Below, piece by piece: positions 52,506 to 60,785 of a stretch of 60,785 nucleotides of DNA. The stretch is from Deltaproteobacteria bacterium (GTDB lineage Bacteria; Desulfobacterota; Syntrophobacteria; Syntrophobacterales; Syntrophobacteraceae), in the NCBI GenBank assembly GCA_021793275.1, contig JAJYTC010000003.1, positions 1 to 60,785 of the forward strand, written 5' to 3'. How positions within the stretch are numbered: the stretch's first letter is position 1; every line of letters starts with the position of its first letter. The translations under genes and the position numbers were made by a program. The notes beneath the pieces are model-generated. The model saw only the letters and a program-made list of their open reading frames with translations. It had not been told where the DNA came from and did not search any database.

Positions 52506-54836
52506 TCAAGAAGCCTCGCTTTGAGCCACGGATTCCTCGTGTGCGCCCCGATGCAGCACGGGGCGGACCTTGGCTATAAAGTCGATGGCCATAATGATTG
52601 CGCCGATCGCAAAGACGATGTCACCCGGCATCCGAAGCCACTGCCACAGTTGCGTGGTGTTATAAAAATTCAGGCTGCGGGCCCAGGCCAGGCCGTGGAC
52701 ATAGACAGCAGCCAATTGCGGCCATCCCACCGGGAAAAAATTGAGAACGATCCACAGTACCATTCCACCGTTGTACAGCCAAAACGCCCATATACCCGGC
52801 TTGTCGCTCCATGCCGCGCGGTCTCCGGCCATATATCTCAGGCAAAGATAGACCAATCCGATCGCAAGCATGCCGAATGCCCCGAACATGGCCGTATGCG
52901 CATGATTCAGAGTCAGGAAAGTGGCGTGCTCGTAGTAGTTCACCAGTGGTGCATTGATCGTGGCGCCGCCGAAAACCCCCGCGCCTACAAAGTTCCAGAA
53001 TGCCGATCCCAGTATATAGAGGTAAGCCAGGCTGTATGGAAAATCTCGTTTCTCCCGGATGCGGCGGCGTTGCTCGATGGCTTCGAGCACAAGAAGGAAC
53101 AGGGGCAGCACTTCAAGGAAGGAAAACACGCTGCCGATGCCAATCCAGATGTCGGGCTCACCCGCCCAGTACATGTGATGTCCGGTTCCGAGGATTCCGC
53201 TGAGAAGTATCAGGATCCACTCAAAAAGGACGGCGCGTTCAGCCAACTGCCGGGATACCAGCCCCAACACCATCAGGAAATACCCCGTGATCGCTGCCGC
53301 AAAAAGCTCGAAGGCCCACTCCACCCAGAGATGTACCACCCACCATCGCCAGAAGTCCGTAATGGTGAACGAACCCCCTACCACGGTCAGCGGGATCATC
53401 CCGAACGCGTAGATAACGGCTATGCCCAGCGTGCTATACCATAACAGATGCTCTGCCCGGAAAAGGCTGTAAAATGACCCTCCTTTCAGACCGTTTTTAA
53501 GCGTTGGCCACATGGCGCGCAGCACAATCAAACTCCACGCGAACAGGCCTACAAAAAACAGGATCTGCCACAACCGCCCCAACTCCAGGTAGGATAAGCC
53601 TCGATTTCCGATCCAAAACCATCCGCGCCGGATCACTCCCATTATGCCAAGGTAATCGCCGGCCAGCGCGCCCACAACGATCGCCAGCGTGACCCAGAAA
53701 AGCAAGTTCACCAGCAGACGCTGGCCGGCAGGTTCGCGCCCTCCGATGCTCGGCGCAAGAAACAGGGCCGAAGCGATCCAGGCGATACCGATCCAAACTA
53801 TCGGCGTCTGCAAATGGACCGATCGCAGAAAGGCAAACGGCAGCCAACTGTCCAGACTCAGTCCGTAGAAATTCGTACGCTCGACGTAATAGTGCGCCAT
53901 CAAACCACCGGCCCCGATCTGCACCAGAAGCACCAGGGCGGCCACCACGAAAAATTTCCAGAGCGCCTTCTGACTGGGCGTAAGCAGGGGGAAGCCGACA
54001 AACAGGGGTTCGTTGGTCTCATTGGGGCCGGGGGGTTCTATGAACAGGCGAAAGACCACTAAAACAAAGCCGATACCGAAAAAAACGATGGTAAGCGAGA
54101 CCCACGTCCAGATGAAGGTGTCTTTGGTCGGCTGATTGCCAACGAGCGGCTCATACGGCCAGTTGATCGTCCAGGAATAGTTTTTCCCCGGACGCCGCGC
54201 CACCGTGGTGAGTGCTGAATAAATCAGGAAGTCCGCGGTCTGTATTCGTTCCTGAGGCCCAAGGCTGTAGGCGCGCGTCCAGCCTTTCGCGAACTCGTTG
54301 GACTGCAGACGATTTACGATGCTTTGGCGGGTATTCTCAATCGCACTGGCCACCGAATCCGGCAGGACAACCGTCGAGGCCGTGAGGTCGATTTCCTGAA
54401 GCTCCTTCTGCATGGCGATTTTTACGCTTCTCATTTGACCCGCGGACAGGGAATCCAGTGCCTTGTCGTAGTGCGAAAGAGCGAGCGCCTGCTCGGTTTT
54501 ACGCCCCAGCATGACCAGATACTGCGCGGTATAGTCTTCCCCGAAATAGGAGCCCATGCCGTAAAGACTGCCGTAGTCCATCAGGTCCGCTTGCTGGAAG
54601 CCGGCCTTGCCGGCCTCGAGATCGTTGCGGCTCATGACCGTCTTTCCCTGACTCGTAACGAAGCGGCTCGGCAACGGAGGGGCCTGCTGGTAGGTCACGT
54701 ATGTGCCCCAAATCATGGCGGACCAGCAACCGACCACTACCGCGAGTAAAATGATAATCAACACCCGCGAGACAGAGTCCTGCGGAGAATGCCGCAACTG
54801 GGCGGCGCCCACTTCACCCGGCGCACTATTGTGCAT
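52506..54836 (-). CDS. norZ: quinol-dependent nitric oxide reductase (qNOR)
   Basis: Reduces NO to N2O with electrons from quinol. The 776-residue protein fuses a NorC-like N-terminal domain to a 12-14-helix NorB-like core. The quinol site H315-x3-E319-x3-F323 is intact. Heme and FeB ligands are present: H341, H502, H553/H554 and H645/H647. The catalytic acids E506 and E575 are also retained. This distinguishes it from NO dismutases, which lose the quinol site and an FeB His. It is last in a leftward operon 28 bp after acnA. It probably serves NO detoxification, since no other denitrification gene is in the window. Confidence 0.92.
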   Translation of the reverse strand: MHNSAPGEVGAAQLRHSPQDSVSRVLIIILLAVVVGCWSAMIWGTYVTYQQAPPLPSRFVTSQGKTVMSRNDLEAGKAGFQQADLMDYGSLYGMGSYFGEDYTAQYLVMLGRKTEQALALSHYDKALDSLSAGQMRSVKIAMQKELQEIDLTASTVVLPDSVASAIENTRQSIVNRLQSNEFAKGWTRAYSLGPQERIQTADFLIYSALTTVARRPGKNYSWTINWPYEPLVGNQPTKDTFIWTWVSLTIVFFGIGFVLVVFRLFIEPPGPNETNEPLFVGFPLLTPSQKALWKFFVVAALVLLVQIGAGGLMAHYYVERTNFYGLSLDSWLPFAFLRSVHLQTPIVWIGIAWIASALFLAPSIGGREPAGQRLLVNLLFWVTLAIVVGALAGDYLGIMGVIRRGWFWIGNRGLSYLELGRLWQILFFVGLFAWSLIVLRAMWPTLKNGLKGGSFYSLFRAEHLLWYSTLGIAVIYAFGMIPLTVVGGSFTITDFWRWWVVHLWVEWAFELFAAAITGYFLMVLGLVSRQLAERAVLFEWILILLSGILGTGHHMYWAGEPDIWIGIGSVFSFLEVLPLFLLVLEAIEQRRRIREKRDFPYSLAYLYILGSAFWNFVGAGVFGGATINAPLVNYYEHATFLTLNHAHTAMFGAFGMLAIGLVYLCLRYMAGDRAAWSDKPGIWAFWLYNGGMVLWIVLNFFPVGWPQLAAVYVHGLAWARSLNFYNTTQLWQWLRMPGDIVFAIGAIIMAIDFIAKVRPVLHRGAHEESVAQSEAS

Positions 54837-54864
54837 GATTCCTTCTCCTTTTTCCTCTTCCAGG

Positions 54865-57516
54865 CTACGTCATCAGTAATTTCCTGAGCATAAACGGCAA
54901 AATTCCGCCGTTTTCGAAGTATGCTACTTCCACTGCCGTATCGAGCCTTGCTGCCGCCTCAAAGTCGATCTGGCGGCCATCAGGCTTTATCGCACTTATC
55001 TTAAGGACTTTGCCGGGTTCAATACCCTCAATCCCGCTGATTGAATATGTCTCGGAGCCGTCCAATCCGAGACTCTCACAATTCTCTCCCTCTTTGAAAA
55101 CCAGGGGCAGGATTCCCATGCCAACCAGGTTGCTTCGGTGGATGCGCTCGAAAGATTCGGCAATAACGGCCTTAACACCCAGCAAAGCCGGCCCCTTTGC
55201 CGCCCAGTCCCTCGAAGAACCACAGCCGTATTCACTGCCTCCCACGACTATCAGTGGGACGCCTTGCGATTGGTAGGACATGGCCGCGTCATAGACGTAC
55301 GTGACTGTGTTCTCGGGCATTTTTCTTGTGTAACTGCCTTCCTTTGGTTCTACCAGCTTGTTCTTTATCCGGATGTTTCCAAAGGTGCCTCTGATCATCA
55401 CTTCGTGGTTTCCCCTCCGGGCGCCGTAAGAGTTGAAATCTGAGGGCCTTACACCCAGCCCGGTGAGATACTGTCCGGCAGGGTAACTTTCCCGAATGGC
55501 CCCGGCAGGGGAAATGTGATCGGTTGTGACGTTGTCCCCAAGATGTAAAAGGACCCTGGCTTGCTCGATATCCTTCCTCTTCTCAGGGTGCAACCGGAAT
55601 CCTTCAAAGTAGGGCGGCGACTTTACGTAAGAAGACCTTTCATCCCACTGGAAGGTGATTCTTTCTGCGATTTCAAGTTCTTGCCATCTGGCATCGCCAT
55701 CAGATACGGTTTCATACTCCAACTGGAAGAATGCAGGTTTCACATGTTGCTTCACATACGCACTGATTTCATCGTCTTTCGGCCAGATGTCCTGTAGATA
55801 GACAGCTTCTCCATTGGGATCGATGCATATGGGTTCCGAAGCAAAATCAATGTTGATGCGTCCAGCCAGGGCGAAGGCCACCACCAACATGGGAGAACAC
55901 AGGAAGTTGGACCGGATTCGCTGATGGATTCTGGCCTCAAAGTTGCGATTGCCTGAAAGGACCGCCGCCACATTCAAATTGTTCTCCTCGATCGCACGTT
56001 CCACATTCGGATCTATTGGGCCGCTGTTACCGATGCAGGTCATGCAGCCAAACCCTGCTGTATGGAACCCCAGACATTCGAGGTATGGCGTCAAACCGGC
56101 GCTGTCCAGATATCGGATAACTACCTTGGACCCGGGGGCCAGAACGGTTTTCACGAAGCTGGGAGGTCGCACACCCCTTTTGACCGCATTGCGCGCCAGA
56201 AGCCCTGCTCCGATGAGGGCATGCGGGTTGGATGTATTGGTGCAGGAAGTGATGGCAGCCATAACGACGCTGCCTTCTCCGATTTTTTCGGGCCTGCCGT
56301 TCACATCGATATTAAGCGGCTGCATTGGAACAGGAGCCAGGGAAGAAAAACTTTTCTTGAGGTCCTTTAGAGCAATCAGGTCATGCGGCTTCGATGGTCC
56401 GGCAATGCCCGGCTGCACCTTGCCCAGATCGATTTCGACAACGTCGGTATATTCAGGATCACTATGGCCTGAGTAGAAAAGACCCAGGGATTTCGTATAC
56501 GCTTCGACGGCGGAGGCCAGGGCCGGCCGATTCGTCAACGCCAGGTATTCGACTGTCTTCTCGTCTACCGGAAAGAACCCCACGGTCGCCCCGTATTCAG
56601 GGGCCATGTTCGATATCGTGGCGCGGTCGGGGACGGAAAGCTGCTTAACTCCCGGACCGAAGTATTCTACAAACTTCTCTACCACTCCGTACTGTCTAAG
56701 TGCTTGAGTGACATGCAGCACCAGGTCTGTGGCCGTCACGCCGGCTTTCAGCCCGCCGCTCAGCCGCACTCCGATTACCTCCGGAACCGTCATATAATAA
56801 GGCTGTCCCAGCATTACAGCCTCGGCTTCGATGCCCCCCACACCCCAGCCCAATACTCCAATACCATTGATCATGGTAGTATGGGAGTCGGCGCCAACAA
56901 GCGTGTCGGGAAATGCTGCGACACTCCCGTCCGTCTCCTCGGTAACGATGATCCTGCTGATAAACTCCAGGTTTATCTGATGACAGATTCCCGAACCCGG
57001 CGGTACGATTCTAAGATTTCTAAAGTTCTTTTGAGCCCACCTCAGTAGCATGTAGCGTTCACTGTTTCGCTCATATTCCCTGGTGGTGTTCAGCTCCCGA
57101 GATTGAGAAGTTCCGTGGAAATCGGCCTGCACCGAGTGGTCGACAATGAGGTCCACCGGCACAAGAGGATCGATCTTTCGCGGGTCTCCCCCCATCCGTT
57201 CCATGGCGTCACGCATGGCGGCAAGGTCGACAATGGCGGGTATTCCGGTATAATCTTGCAGGAGAACGCGAGCAGGATAAAAGGGGACTCCAACAGACTT
57301 CCCGTAGCGCTTTTCCCAGCGGACAACGTGAAGCAGGTCTTCCTCTTTTACTATGTCGCCGTCCAGTTTGCGCAGGAGATTCTCGGCAAGAATCTTGATA
57401 CAGAAGGGAAGCTTCCCGATACGGGCAATACTTTTTTGTTCCAAGCCGTTAATGTCGTATATGGTAAAGAAATCGCCGCCGATTTCCAAGGTTTTGACAA
57501 ACTGCTCTTTGTTCAT
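54865..57516 (-). CDS. acnA: aconitate hydratase, AcnA type
   Basis: Isomerises citrate and isocitrate. The [4Fe-4S] cluster Cys are about C423 (SCTNTSNP), C489 and C492 (GCMTCIGNSG). Other signatures are LVGADSHTTMINGIGVLGWG, GDNVTTDHISPAG and SEYGCGSSRDWAAKG. Its 883 residues are AcnA length. The cluster is a known NO target, and the gene sits between an NRAMP-like transporter and NO reductase. This suggests the operon maintains aconitase activity under NO or oxidative stress. Confidence 0.95.
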   Translation of the reverse strand: MNKEQFVKTLEIGGDFFTIYDINGLEQKSIARIGKLPFCIKILAENLLRKLDGDIVKEEDLLHVVRWEKRYGKSVGVPFYPARVLLQDYTGIPAIVDLAAMRDAMERMGGDPRKIDPLVPVDLIVDHSVQADFHGTSQSRELNTTREYERNSERYMLLRWAQKNFRNLRIVPPGSGICHQINLEFISRIIVTEETDGSVAAFPDTLVGADSHTTMINGIGVLGWGVGGIEAEAVMLGQPYYMTVPEVIGVRLSGGLKAGVTATDLVLHVTQALRQYGVVEKFVEYFGPGVKQLSVPDRATISNMAPEYGATVGFFPVDEKTVEYLALTNRPALASAVEAYTKSLGLFYSGHSDPEYTDVVEIDLGKVQPGIAGPSKPHDLIALKDLKKSFSSLAPVPMQPLNIDVNGRPEKIGEGSVVMAAITSCTNTSNPHALIGAGLLARNAVKRGVRPPSFVKTVLAPGSKVVIRYLDSAGLTPYLECLGFHTAGFGCMTCIGNSGPIDPNVERAIEENNLNVAAVLSGNRNFEARIHQRIRSNFLCSPMLVVAFALAGRINIDFASEPICIDPNGEAVYLQDIWPKDDEISAYVKQHVKPAFFQLEYETVSDGDARWQELEIAERITFQWDERSSYVKSPPYFEGFRLHPEKRKDIEQARVLLHLGDNVTTDHISPAGAIRESYPAGQYLTGLGVRPSDFNSYGARRGNHEVMIRGTFGNIRIKNKLVEPKEGSYTRKMPENTVTYVYDAAMSYQSQGVPLIVVGGSEYGCGSSRDWAAKGPALLGVKAVIAESFERIHRSNLVGMGILPLVFKEGENCESLGLDGSETYSISGIEGIEPGKVLKISAIKPDGRQIDFEAAARLDTAVEVAYFENGGILPFMLRKLLMT

Positions 57517-57547
57517 TTATCTCTCCTTCGCTTCGCATACAAAACCG

Positions 57548-58843
57548 CTAACCGACAAACATGTTAACCACCGTAAAAACGCTCAGGCAACTCAGGGTGA
57601 CATAGATCGAGATCAACATGGCCTTTTCCCATCTCTTGAGGCGCATGGCAGCGGGGAGAAGCCGCGCGGCCAGGAGGAAGAGCAACCCCAGTATAAGTGG
57701 GAGCATCAATGCATTAGTGATCTCAACGAGAACCGTCAACTCCACCAGATGGGAACCCTTAAGAACAAAGAGTCCCGCTGAGATAATGCCGCAGGCGTAG
57801 GCGGCATAAAATCCGGGTGCGTCCTTCACGCTCATATTGAAGCCCTTTCCGGCCCCCAACATTTCGCTCACCCCCCATGCCGCAGCCAAAGACACCACTA
57901 TTGAGGCAATCAGCGCCGCGCTGGTAATTCCTACGGCAAACAGGATCATCCCCCCAAGTCGTCCCATCAAGGGGGTGATGGCGTAAGCAATCTGCTGGAC
58001 GCTATCCAGGGGAGCATTCGGATTTACCTTGCCCACAGTTGCTGCGGTCAGGACAAGAGCCCCGGCCATTACAACTTGGGCGAAAACGGATCCTACCGCC
58101 GTATCCCAACGGCAGCAATTATAGTTCTCCTCGCACGAACAGCAGAGCCCCTTATCGACAATGGCGCTCTGTTGGTAAAAAATCATCCACGGCATGATGA
58201 CCGCACCGACATTGGCAGCGATCAGGTTCAGGTACTCATGATTCATAATGGGTACGCTGAAAAACTCCTCTCCGATCGTGCCGAAATTAGGGTGAGCCAT
58301 AAAAGCGGCTATCACCAGAGAGATCTCGAATAAACCAACGGCAATCCCGATATGTTCCACCCTGCTATAGCTTCCAGTCAGTACTATACCAAGCAGGAAA
58401 ACGACGCCAAGACCGACGCTGTATGGTGCTTTGATGTGAAAAAGAGAACCTGCCGCGGCAATTCCGACAAACTCGGTGATGAGAGCCCCTATGGCGGAAA
58501 CAAAAAGGACGATTCCCGTGAGCCGGGCCCAGTTGCTCCCGAAACTCTCGCGGATTAGACTGCCTTGGCCCTTGCCGGTGGACAACCCCAGACGTACAGT
58601 CAGTTCCTGGACCAGATAAAGAACCGGGATCAGAAGGATCTGCACCCAAAGCAACCGATATCCCCATCGGGCCCCCGATTGCGCAGCAGTAATGATTGAA
58701 CCTGCGTCGGTGTCGGCGAGCATGGCCATGCACCCGGGGCCGGCAATGAGAAAAAAATGAAGCAGCCGCTTCCGCCGGGTACAGTCGGCAGCGGTACAAA
58801 AAACTCCCTCTTCTTCCTGCGCACCACCACCCATTTCCGACAA
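57548..58843 (-). CDS. NRAMP-family metal transporter, divergent, with cytosolic Cys cluster
   Basis: A 431-residue protein with about eleven transmembrane segments. The TM1 motif is LADTDAGSII instead of the DPGN of classic MntH. The TM6 metal-binding Met is kept (VIMPWMIFYQQ) but the usual His after Pro is Trp. The loop after TM6 holds C234, C235, C237, C243 and C244, unusual for the family; the N-terminus adds C16 and C21. It may move Fe or Mn, or belong to a related subfamily with other cations. It lies 31 bp before acnA and 10 bp after the HTH gene. Confidence 0.8.
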   Translation of the reverse strand: MSEMGGGAQEEEGVFCTAADCTRRKRLLHFFLIAGPGCMAMLADTDAGSIITAAQSGARWGYRLLWVQILLIPVLYLVQELTVRLGLSTGKGQGSLIRESFGSNWARLTGIVLFVSAIGALITEFVGIAAAGSLFHIKAPYSVGLGVVFLLGIVLTGSYSRVEHIGIAVGLFEISLVIAAFMAHPNFGTIGEEFFSVPIMNHEYLNLIAANVGAVIMPWMIFYQQSAIVDKGLCCSCEENYNCCRWDTAVGSVFAQVVMAGALVLTAATVGKVNPNAPLDSVQQIAYAITPLMGRLGGMILFAVGITSAALIASIVVSLAAAWGVSEMLGAGKGFNMSVKDAPGFYAAYACGIISAGLFVLKGSHLVELTVLVEITNALMLPLILGLLFLLAARLLPAAMRLKRWEKAMLISIYVTLSCLSVFTVVNMFVG

Positions 58844-58853
58844 GGTTCCTAGA

Positions 58854-59027
58854 TCATGAATGGAGACTGAGTAGCTTGTAAACCGATTCCCTGGAAATCT
58901 TGAGCTTTCCGTCGGGGGTGACTATATACCTGAGTATCCCCCTTTGAGCAAGCTCACGAACATCCCTGCGGTGGCAATCCAAGAGTTTAGCCGCCTCAGT
59001 ATCAGGCAAGTACCATTCAGGCCCCAC
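58854..59027 (-). CDS. small helix-turn-helix (MerR/excisionase-like) DNA-binding protein
   Basis: A 57-residue ORF with start GTG 59027 and GGAGG 5 nt upstream; an in-frame TAG lies just before. The translation begins VGPEWYLPDTEAAKLLDCHR and continues RDVRELAQRGILRYIVTPDGK, ending SRESVYKLLSLHS. This is a compact winged-HTH of the HTH_17/BldC type. It ends 10 bp before the NRAMP gene, so it is first gene of the operon and a candidate autoregulator. An excisionase role is unlikely, as no integrase is near. Confidence 0.72.
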   Translation of the reverse strand: MGPEWYLPDTEAAKLLDCHRRDVRELAQRGILRYIVTPDGKLKISRESVYKLLSLHS

Positions 59028-59131
59028 TCCATCCTCCGGCTAACGATGTAAAACGATTAGAAAAAAAACGTATGCCACCGCAATCAAACATCTTTTCATG
59101 TATCGCCTACCGTATCGGGCCATAAAAAGCA

Positions 59132-59145
59132 TTGATCTAAGTCAA
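59132..59145. promoter_or_regulatory. CRP/FNR-family (FNR/Dnr-like) operator
   Basis: TTGATCTAAGTCAA is a TTGAY-N4-RTCAA palindrome, the half-site pattern bound by FNR, Dnr and related regulators. It lies about 105 nt upstream of the HTH start codon. Several such regulators control NO reductase genes in other bacteria, which fits norZ in this operon. Confidence 0.5.
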
Positions 59146-59217
59146 ATCCATTCACGGTTGAATAAAGATTTTTGCAATCTGAAAGGTAAAGCGTATTATT
59201 AACCCCTGAATTACCCC

Positions 59218-59246
59218 TTGACATTACCGGCAAGCCCCAATATAGG
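59218..59246 (+). promoter_or_regulatory. sigma-70 promoter for the second HDOD gene
   Basis: TTGACA (59218-59223), 17-bp spacer, TATAGG (59241-59246), about 120 nt upstream of ATG 59367. The -35 is perfect and the -10 is good at four of six positions. Confidence 0.6.
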
Positions 59247-59366
59247 CAAGCCCAATTACCAATCAGGCTAGTTCGGCAAGCCGCTGCGGAGATTACTCGT
59301 TCCTATCCTGGTCGGGCCGGGCCGACAAAGAGATTTTCGCGCTGACGTTGAACTGAGGTATTGCCG

Positions 59367-60221
59367 ATGACCACGATTGCCTTTGACAAAGAGATGTACG
59401 GTCTGGTTTCACAGGTAAAAATACTTCCACCCCTGGTCAATTCCCGGCGGATGCTGGGAATAATTCACCACCAAAGCGGCAGCGTAAAAGAACTTGAAAG
59501 CATTATCGGCTATGATTCCGCGCTTGCGGCCAACCTGGTGATGACCGGCAACGCAAGCTGTTATGGACATCGCGGGAAGGTGAGCACGCTTTCGAGAGCA
59601 ATAACGGTCCTGGGCTTTGACCAGGTAAAATGGCTGTGCCTTTTCAGCCTCATAATGGATTGGCTTGCTAAACAGCGTGTAATCAGCGAAGCTTACCGGC
59701 AGATACTCTGGAAACGTTCGTTCGTGGCTTCGAAAATCGCTGTTGAAATAACCCGAAAACGTCCCTGGATGGACGTGGAGGAAGCCTTTCTGCTCGGTCT
59801 GATTTATGACATAGGCTGGCAGGTAATGGCAGTGCGCTTCTATGAGCAATTTGAGGCTATTTTTGAAACTGCTGCTGGAAAAAATGTGCCCCCCTGGTGG
59901 ATCGAGGTGCGCTACGGGCTTTCGCATGCCGAAATTGGCTGGTATCTGGCCGCGCAACGGGCTTTGCCGGAATCATTCAAAATGGTGGCCGCCTTTCATC
60001 ATTGCCCGGAAAGATGCAAATCGTTCAAGACCGAAGTCACGTTGATTTGCCTGGTGGATGTACTTGCCTATGCCCGCGAGCATCCCGAAGCGGTAAATGA
60101 ACAAATAACGCTTTCCCGCTGCAGGAAACTTCTTATCTCCGAGGATGAATGGCGCGGATATCAGGAGAGCCTGGAGCAAATTTGGCTTCAAGCCGACCAG
60201 TTATGGATGCTGCTGCAATAG
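59367..60221 (+). CDS. HDOD domain signalling protein, degenerate
   Basis: A 284-residue protein with the HDOD fold: VKILPPLVNSRRML, DSALAANLVMTGNASCYG and TLSRAITVLGFDQVKWL. The HD pair is lost (LLGLIYDIGW), so catalysis is unlikely and a protein-interaction role is expected. YGLSHAEIGWYLA and AAFHHCPE mark the later helices. ATG 59367 with GAGG 8 nt upstream is chosen over a TTG at 59361. It is transcribed away from the HTH-NRAMP-acnA-norZ operon, from its own promoter. Confidence 0.82.
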   Translation: MTTIAFDKEMYGLVSQVKILPPLVNSRRMLGIIHHQSGSVKELESIIGYDSALAANLVMTGNASCYGHRGKVSTLSRAITVLGFDQVKWLCLFSLIMDWLAKQRVISEAYRQILWKRSFVASKIAVEITRKRPWMDVEEAFLLGLIYDIGWQVMAVRFYEQFEAIFETAAGKNVPPWWIEVRYGLSHAEIGWYLAAQRALPESFKMVAAFHHCPERCKSFKTEVTLICLVDVLAYAREHPEAVNEQITLSRCRKLLISEDEWRGYQESLEQIWLQADQLWMLLQ

Positions 60222-60785
60222 CAACCACCATGGTGCAGGCCTGGTCTTTTACCGGATTATGGCAAAGATATCAGTTAAAAAGGGTTTGTCTCTCCATTAT
60301 TTTTTGAACCCATTGCTTTTCTGCTTGACAGCCAAGATTTTTCAACTGTATAGGTGACCGCTTTCCCGGACCATGCCTGGAGAGCGCTAGTTAAAACCAG
60401 TTGCGCTCGTCCTCTCGGGATGCTCTGAAACCGCGAAAAGCTCGTGCAGAAGCGAGCCGTCGGTTGGGCTAAGCGGGCGCAGGGACGGATGGTGTTGGCT
60501 TAAGCATATTAGCAATGATTTTGGGACAAACGGCGCCGGTACCGCCGTGGGAGTGCGGCGGGTGGGGCGGTGAGTGATTCCCCGCGCTTGTGCCTTTCGC
60601 CTTTTTTTTATTAAAAGCTGCCCGGCCTGGTCAAATTAAAAACTTAAAAGATTATAATGAAAAAAACTCATTGCCTGATTCGGTGCCGACTATTGGGGCT
60701 ACAAACTCCTCAGTCGGGAAATATTATAATTTGCTGTTTTTTCCATTTTGAAGGCGCTTGACCGACCTGGCCGGCGAGCATTTAT
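60222..60785. other. terminal unassigned region
   Basis: About 560 bp without a supportable gene. It contains two exact TATAAT hexamers (60653-60658, 60725-60730) without good -35 partners, a T-run at 60602-60609, and a ccgact/agtcgg stem (60686-60691, 60712-60717). This looks like the control region of a gene outside the window. Confidence 0.4.

Larger units (their letters stand above)
59028..59366. other. divergent control region between the HTH operon and HDOD gene
   Basis: About 340 bp holding the FNR/Dnr-like palindrome (59132-59145) and a rightward sigma-70 promoter (59218-59246). No ORF or RNA gene is recognised. No good leftward -35/-10 pair was found; a TACGGT about 20 bp from the palindrome is the best -10 candidate. 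Confidence 0.5.

Noticed and set aside
52431-53444. 337-residue plus-strand open frame across norZ
   Set aside because: It overlaps the well-supported qNOR on the other strand and has a low-complexity hydrophilic translation.
52506-54836. Nitric oxide dismutase instead of NO reductase
   Set aside because: The quinol site H-x3-E-x3-F and both adjacent FeB His residues are intact, unlike known NO dismutases.
60222-60785. 70-residue ORF at 60145-60357 and other small frames at the window end
   Set aside because: They overlap the HDOD 3' end or lack ribosome-binding sites, and the translations show no recognisable fold.

Overview
The window reads as a Desulfobacterota-type (deltaproteobacterial) chromosome segment. 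The evidence is the gene content and the S10/spc/alpha order, plus HDOD signalling proteins, DUF4416, a leftward type IV minor-pilin/PilY1 operon, a CarCDE-like acyl-CoA dehydrogenase/Etf set with a ferredoxin-fused EtfA, and a quinol NO reductase. No 16S gene is present, so the affiliation is inference from gene content.

Layout. (1) 1-17177, rightward: 3' end of tuf, then rpsJ-rplC-rplD-rplW-rplB-rpsS-rplV-rpsC-rplP-rpmC-rpsQ-rplN-rplX-rplE-rpsN-rpsH-rplF-rplR-rpsE-rpmD-rplO-secY-adk-map-infA-rpmJ-rpsM-rpsK-rpsD-rpoA-rplQ. This is ribosome assembly, protein export and transcription; TTG and GTG starts are common. (2) 17182-26863, leftward: a probable operon pilE-small exported protein-pilY1-fimT/gspH-pilV-pilW-pilX-diguanylate cyclase, behind a sigma-54-like site. 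It couples a pilus tip adhesin/priming complex to c-di-GMP synthesis. (3) 27068-28634, leftward: a glycosyltransferase and tRNA m1A methyltransferase. (4) 28833-37651, rightward: yggT, divIVA, a Trm112-like protein, DUF4416, aroE-aroA, and a complete branched-chain amino acid ABC transporter (livKHMGF). (5) 37845-40912: two lipoproteins flanking leftward gltX. (6) 41017-47952, rightward: yceD-rpmF, a decayed plsX, then acd-etfB-etfA, fabG and fabF. The normal plsX-fabH-fabD stretch of a fab cluster has been replaced by redox genes. (7) 48126-50539, leftward: an HDOD protein and a CgeB-type glycosyltransferase; 50752-52365, rightward: an MBL/beta-CASP nuclease. (8) 52506-59027, leftward: a probable operon of small HTH regulator-NRAMP-like transporter-aconitase-quinol NO reductase, with an FNR/Dnr-like palindrome upstream. 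(9) 59367-60221, rightward: a second, degenerate HDOD protein, followed by about 560 bp of unassigned DNA.

The most unusual non-coding structure is a dispersed family of intergenic elements made of tandem degenerate 7-bp units arranged as inverted arms. There are nine loci, six of them between ribosomal protein genes. The most interesting gene sets are the pilY1-diguanylate cyclase operon, the acd-etfBA insertion beside the plsX remnant, and the HTH-NRAMP-aconitase-qNOR operon. All functional statements are inferred from sequence motifs and context; no database search was run.
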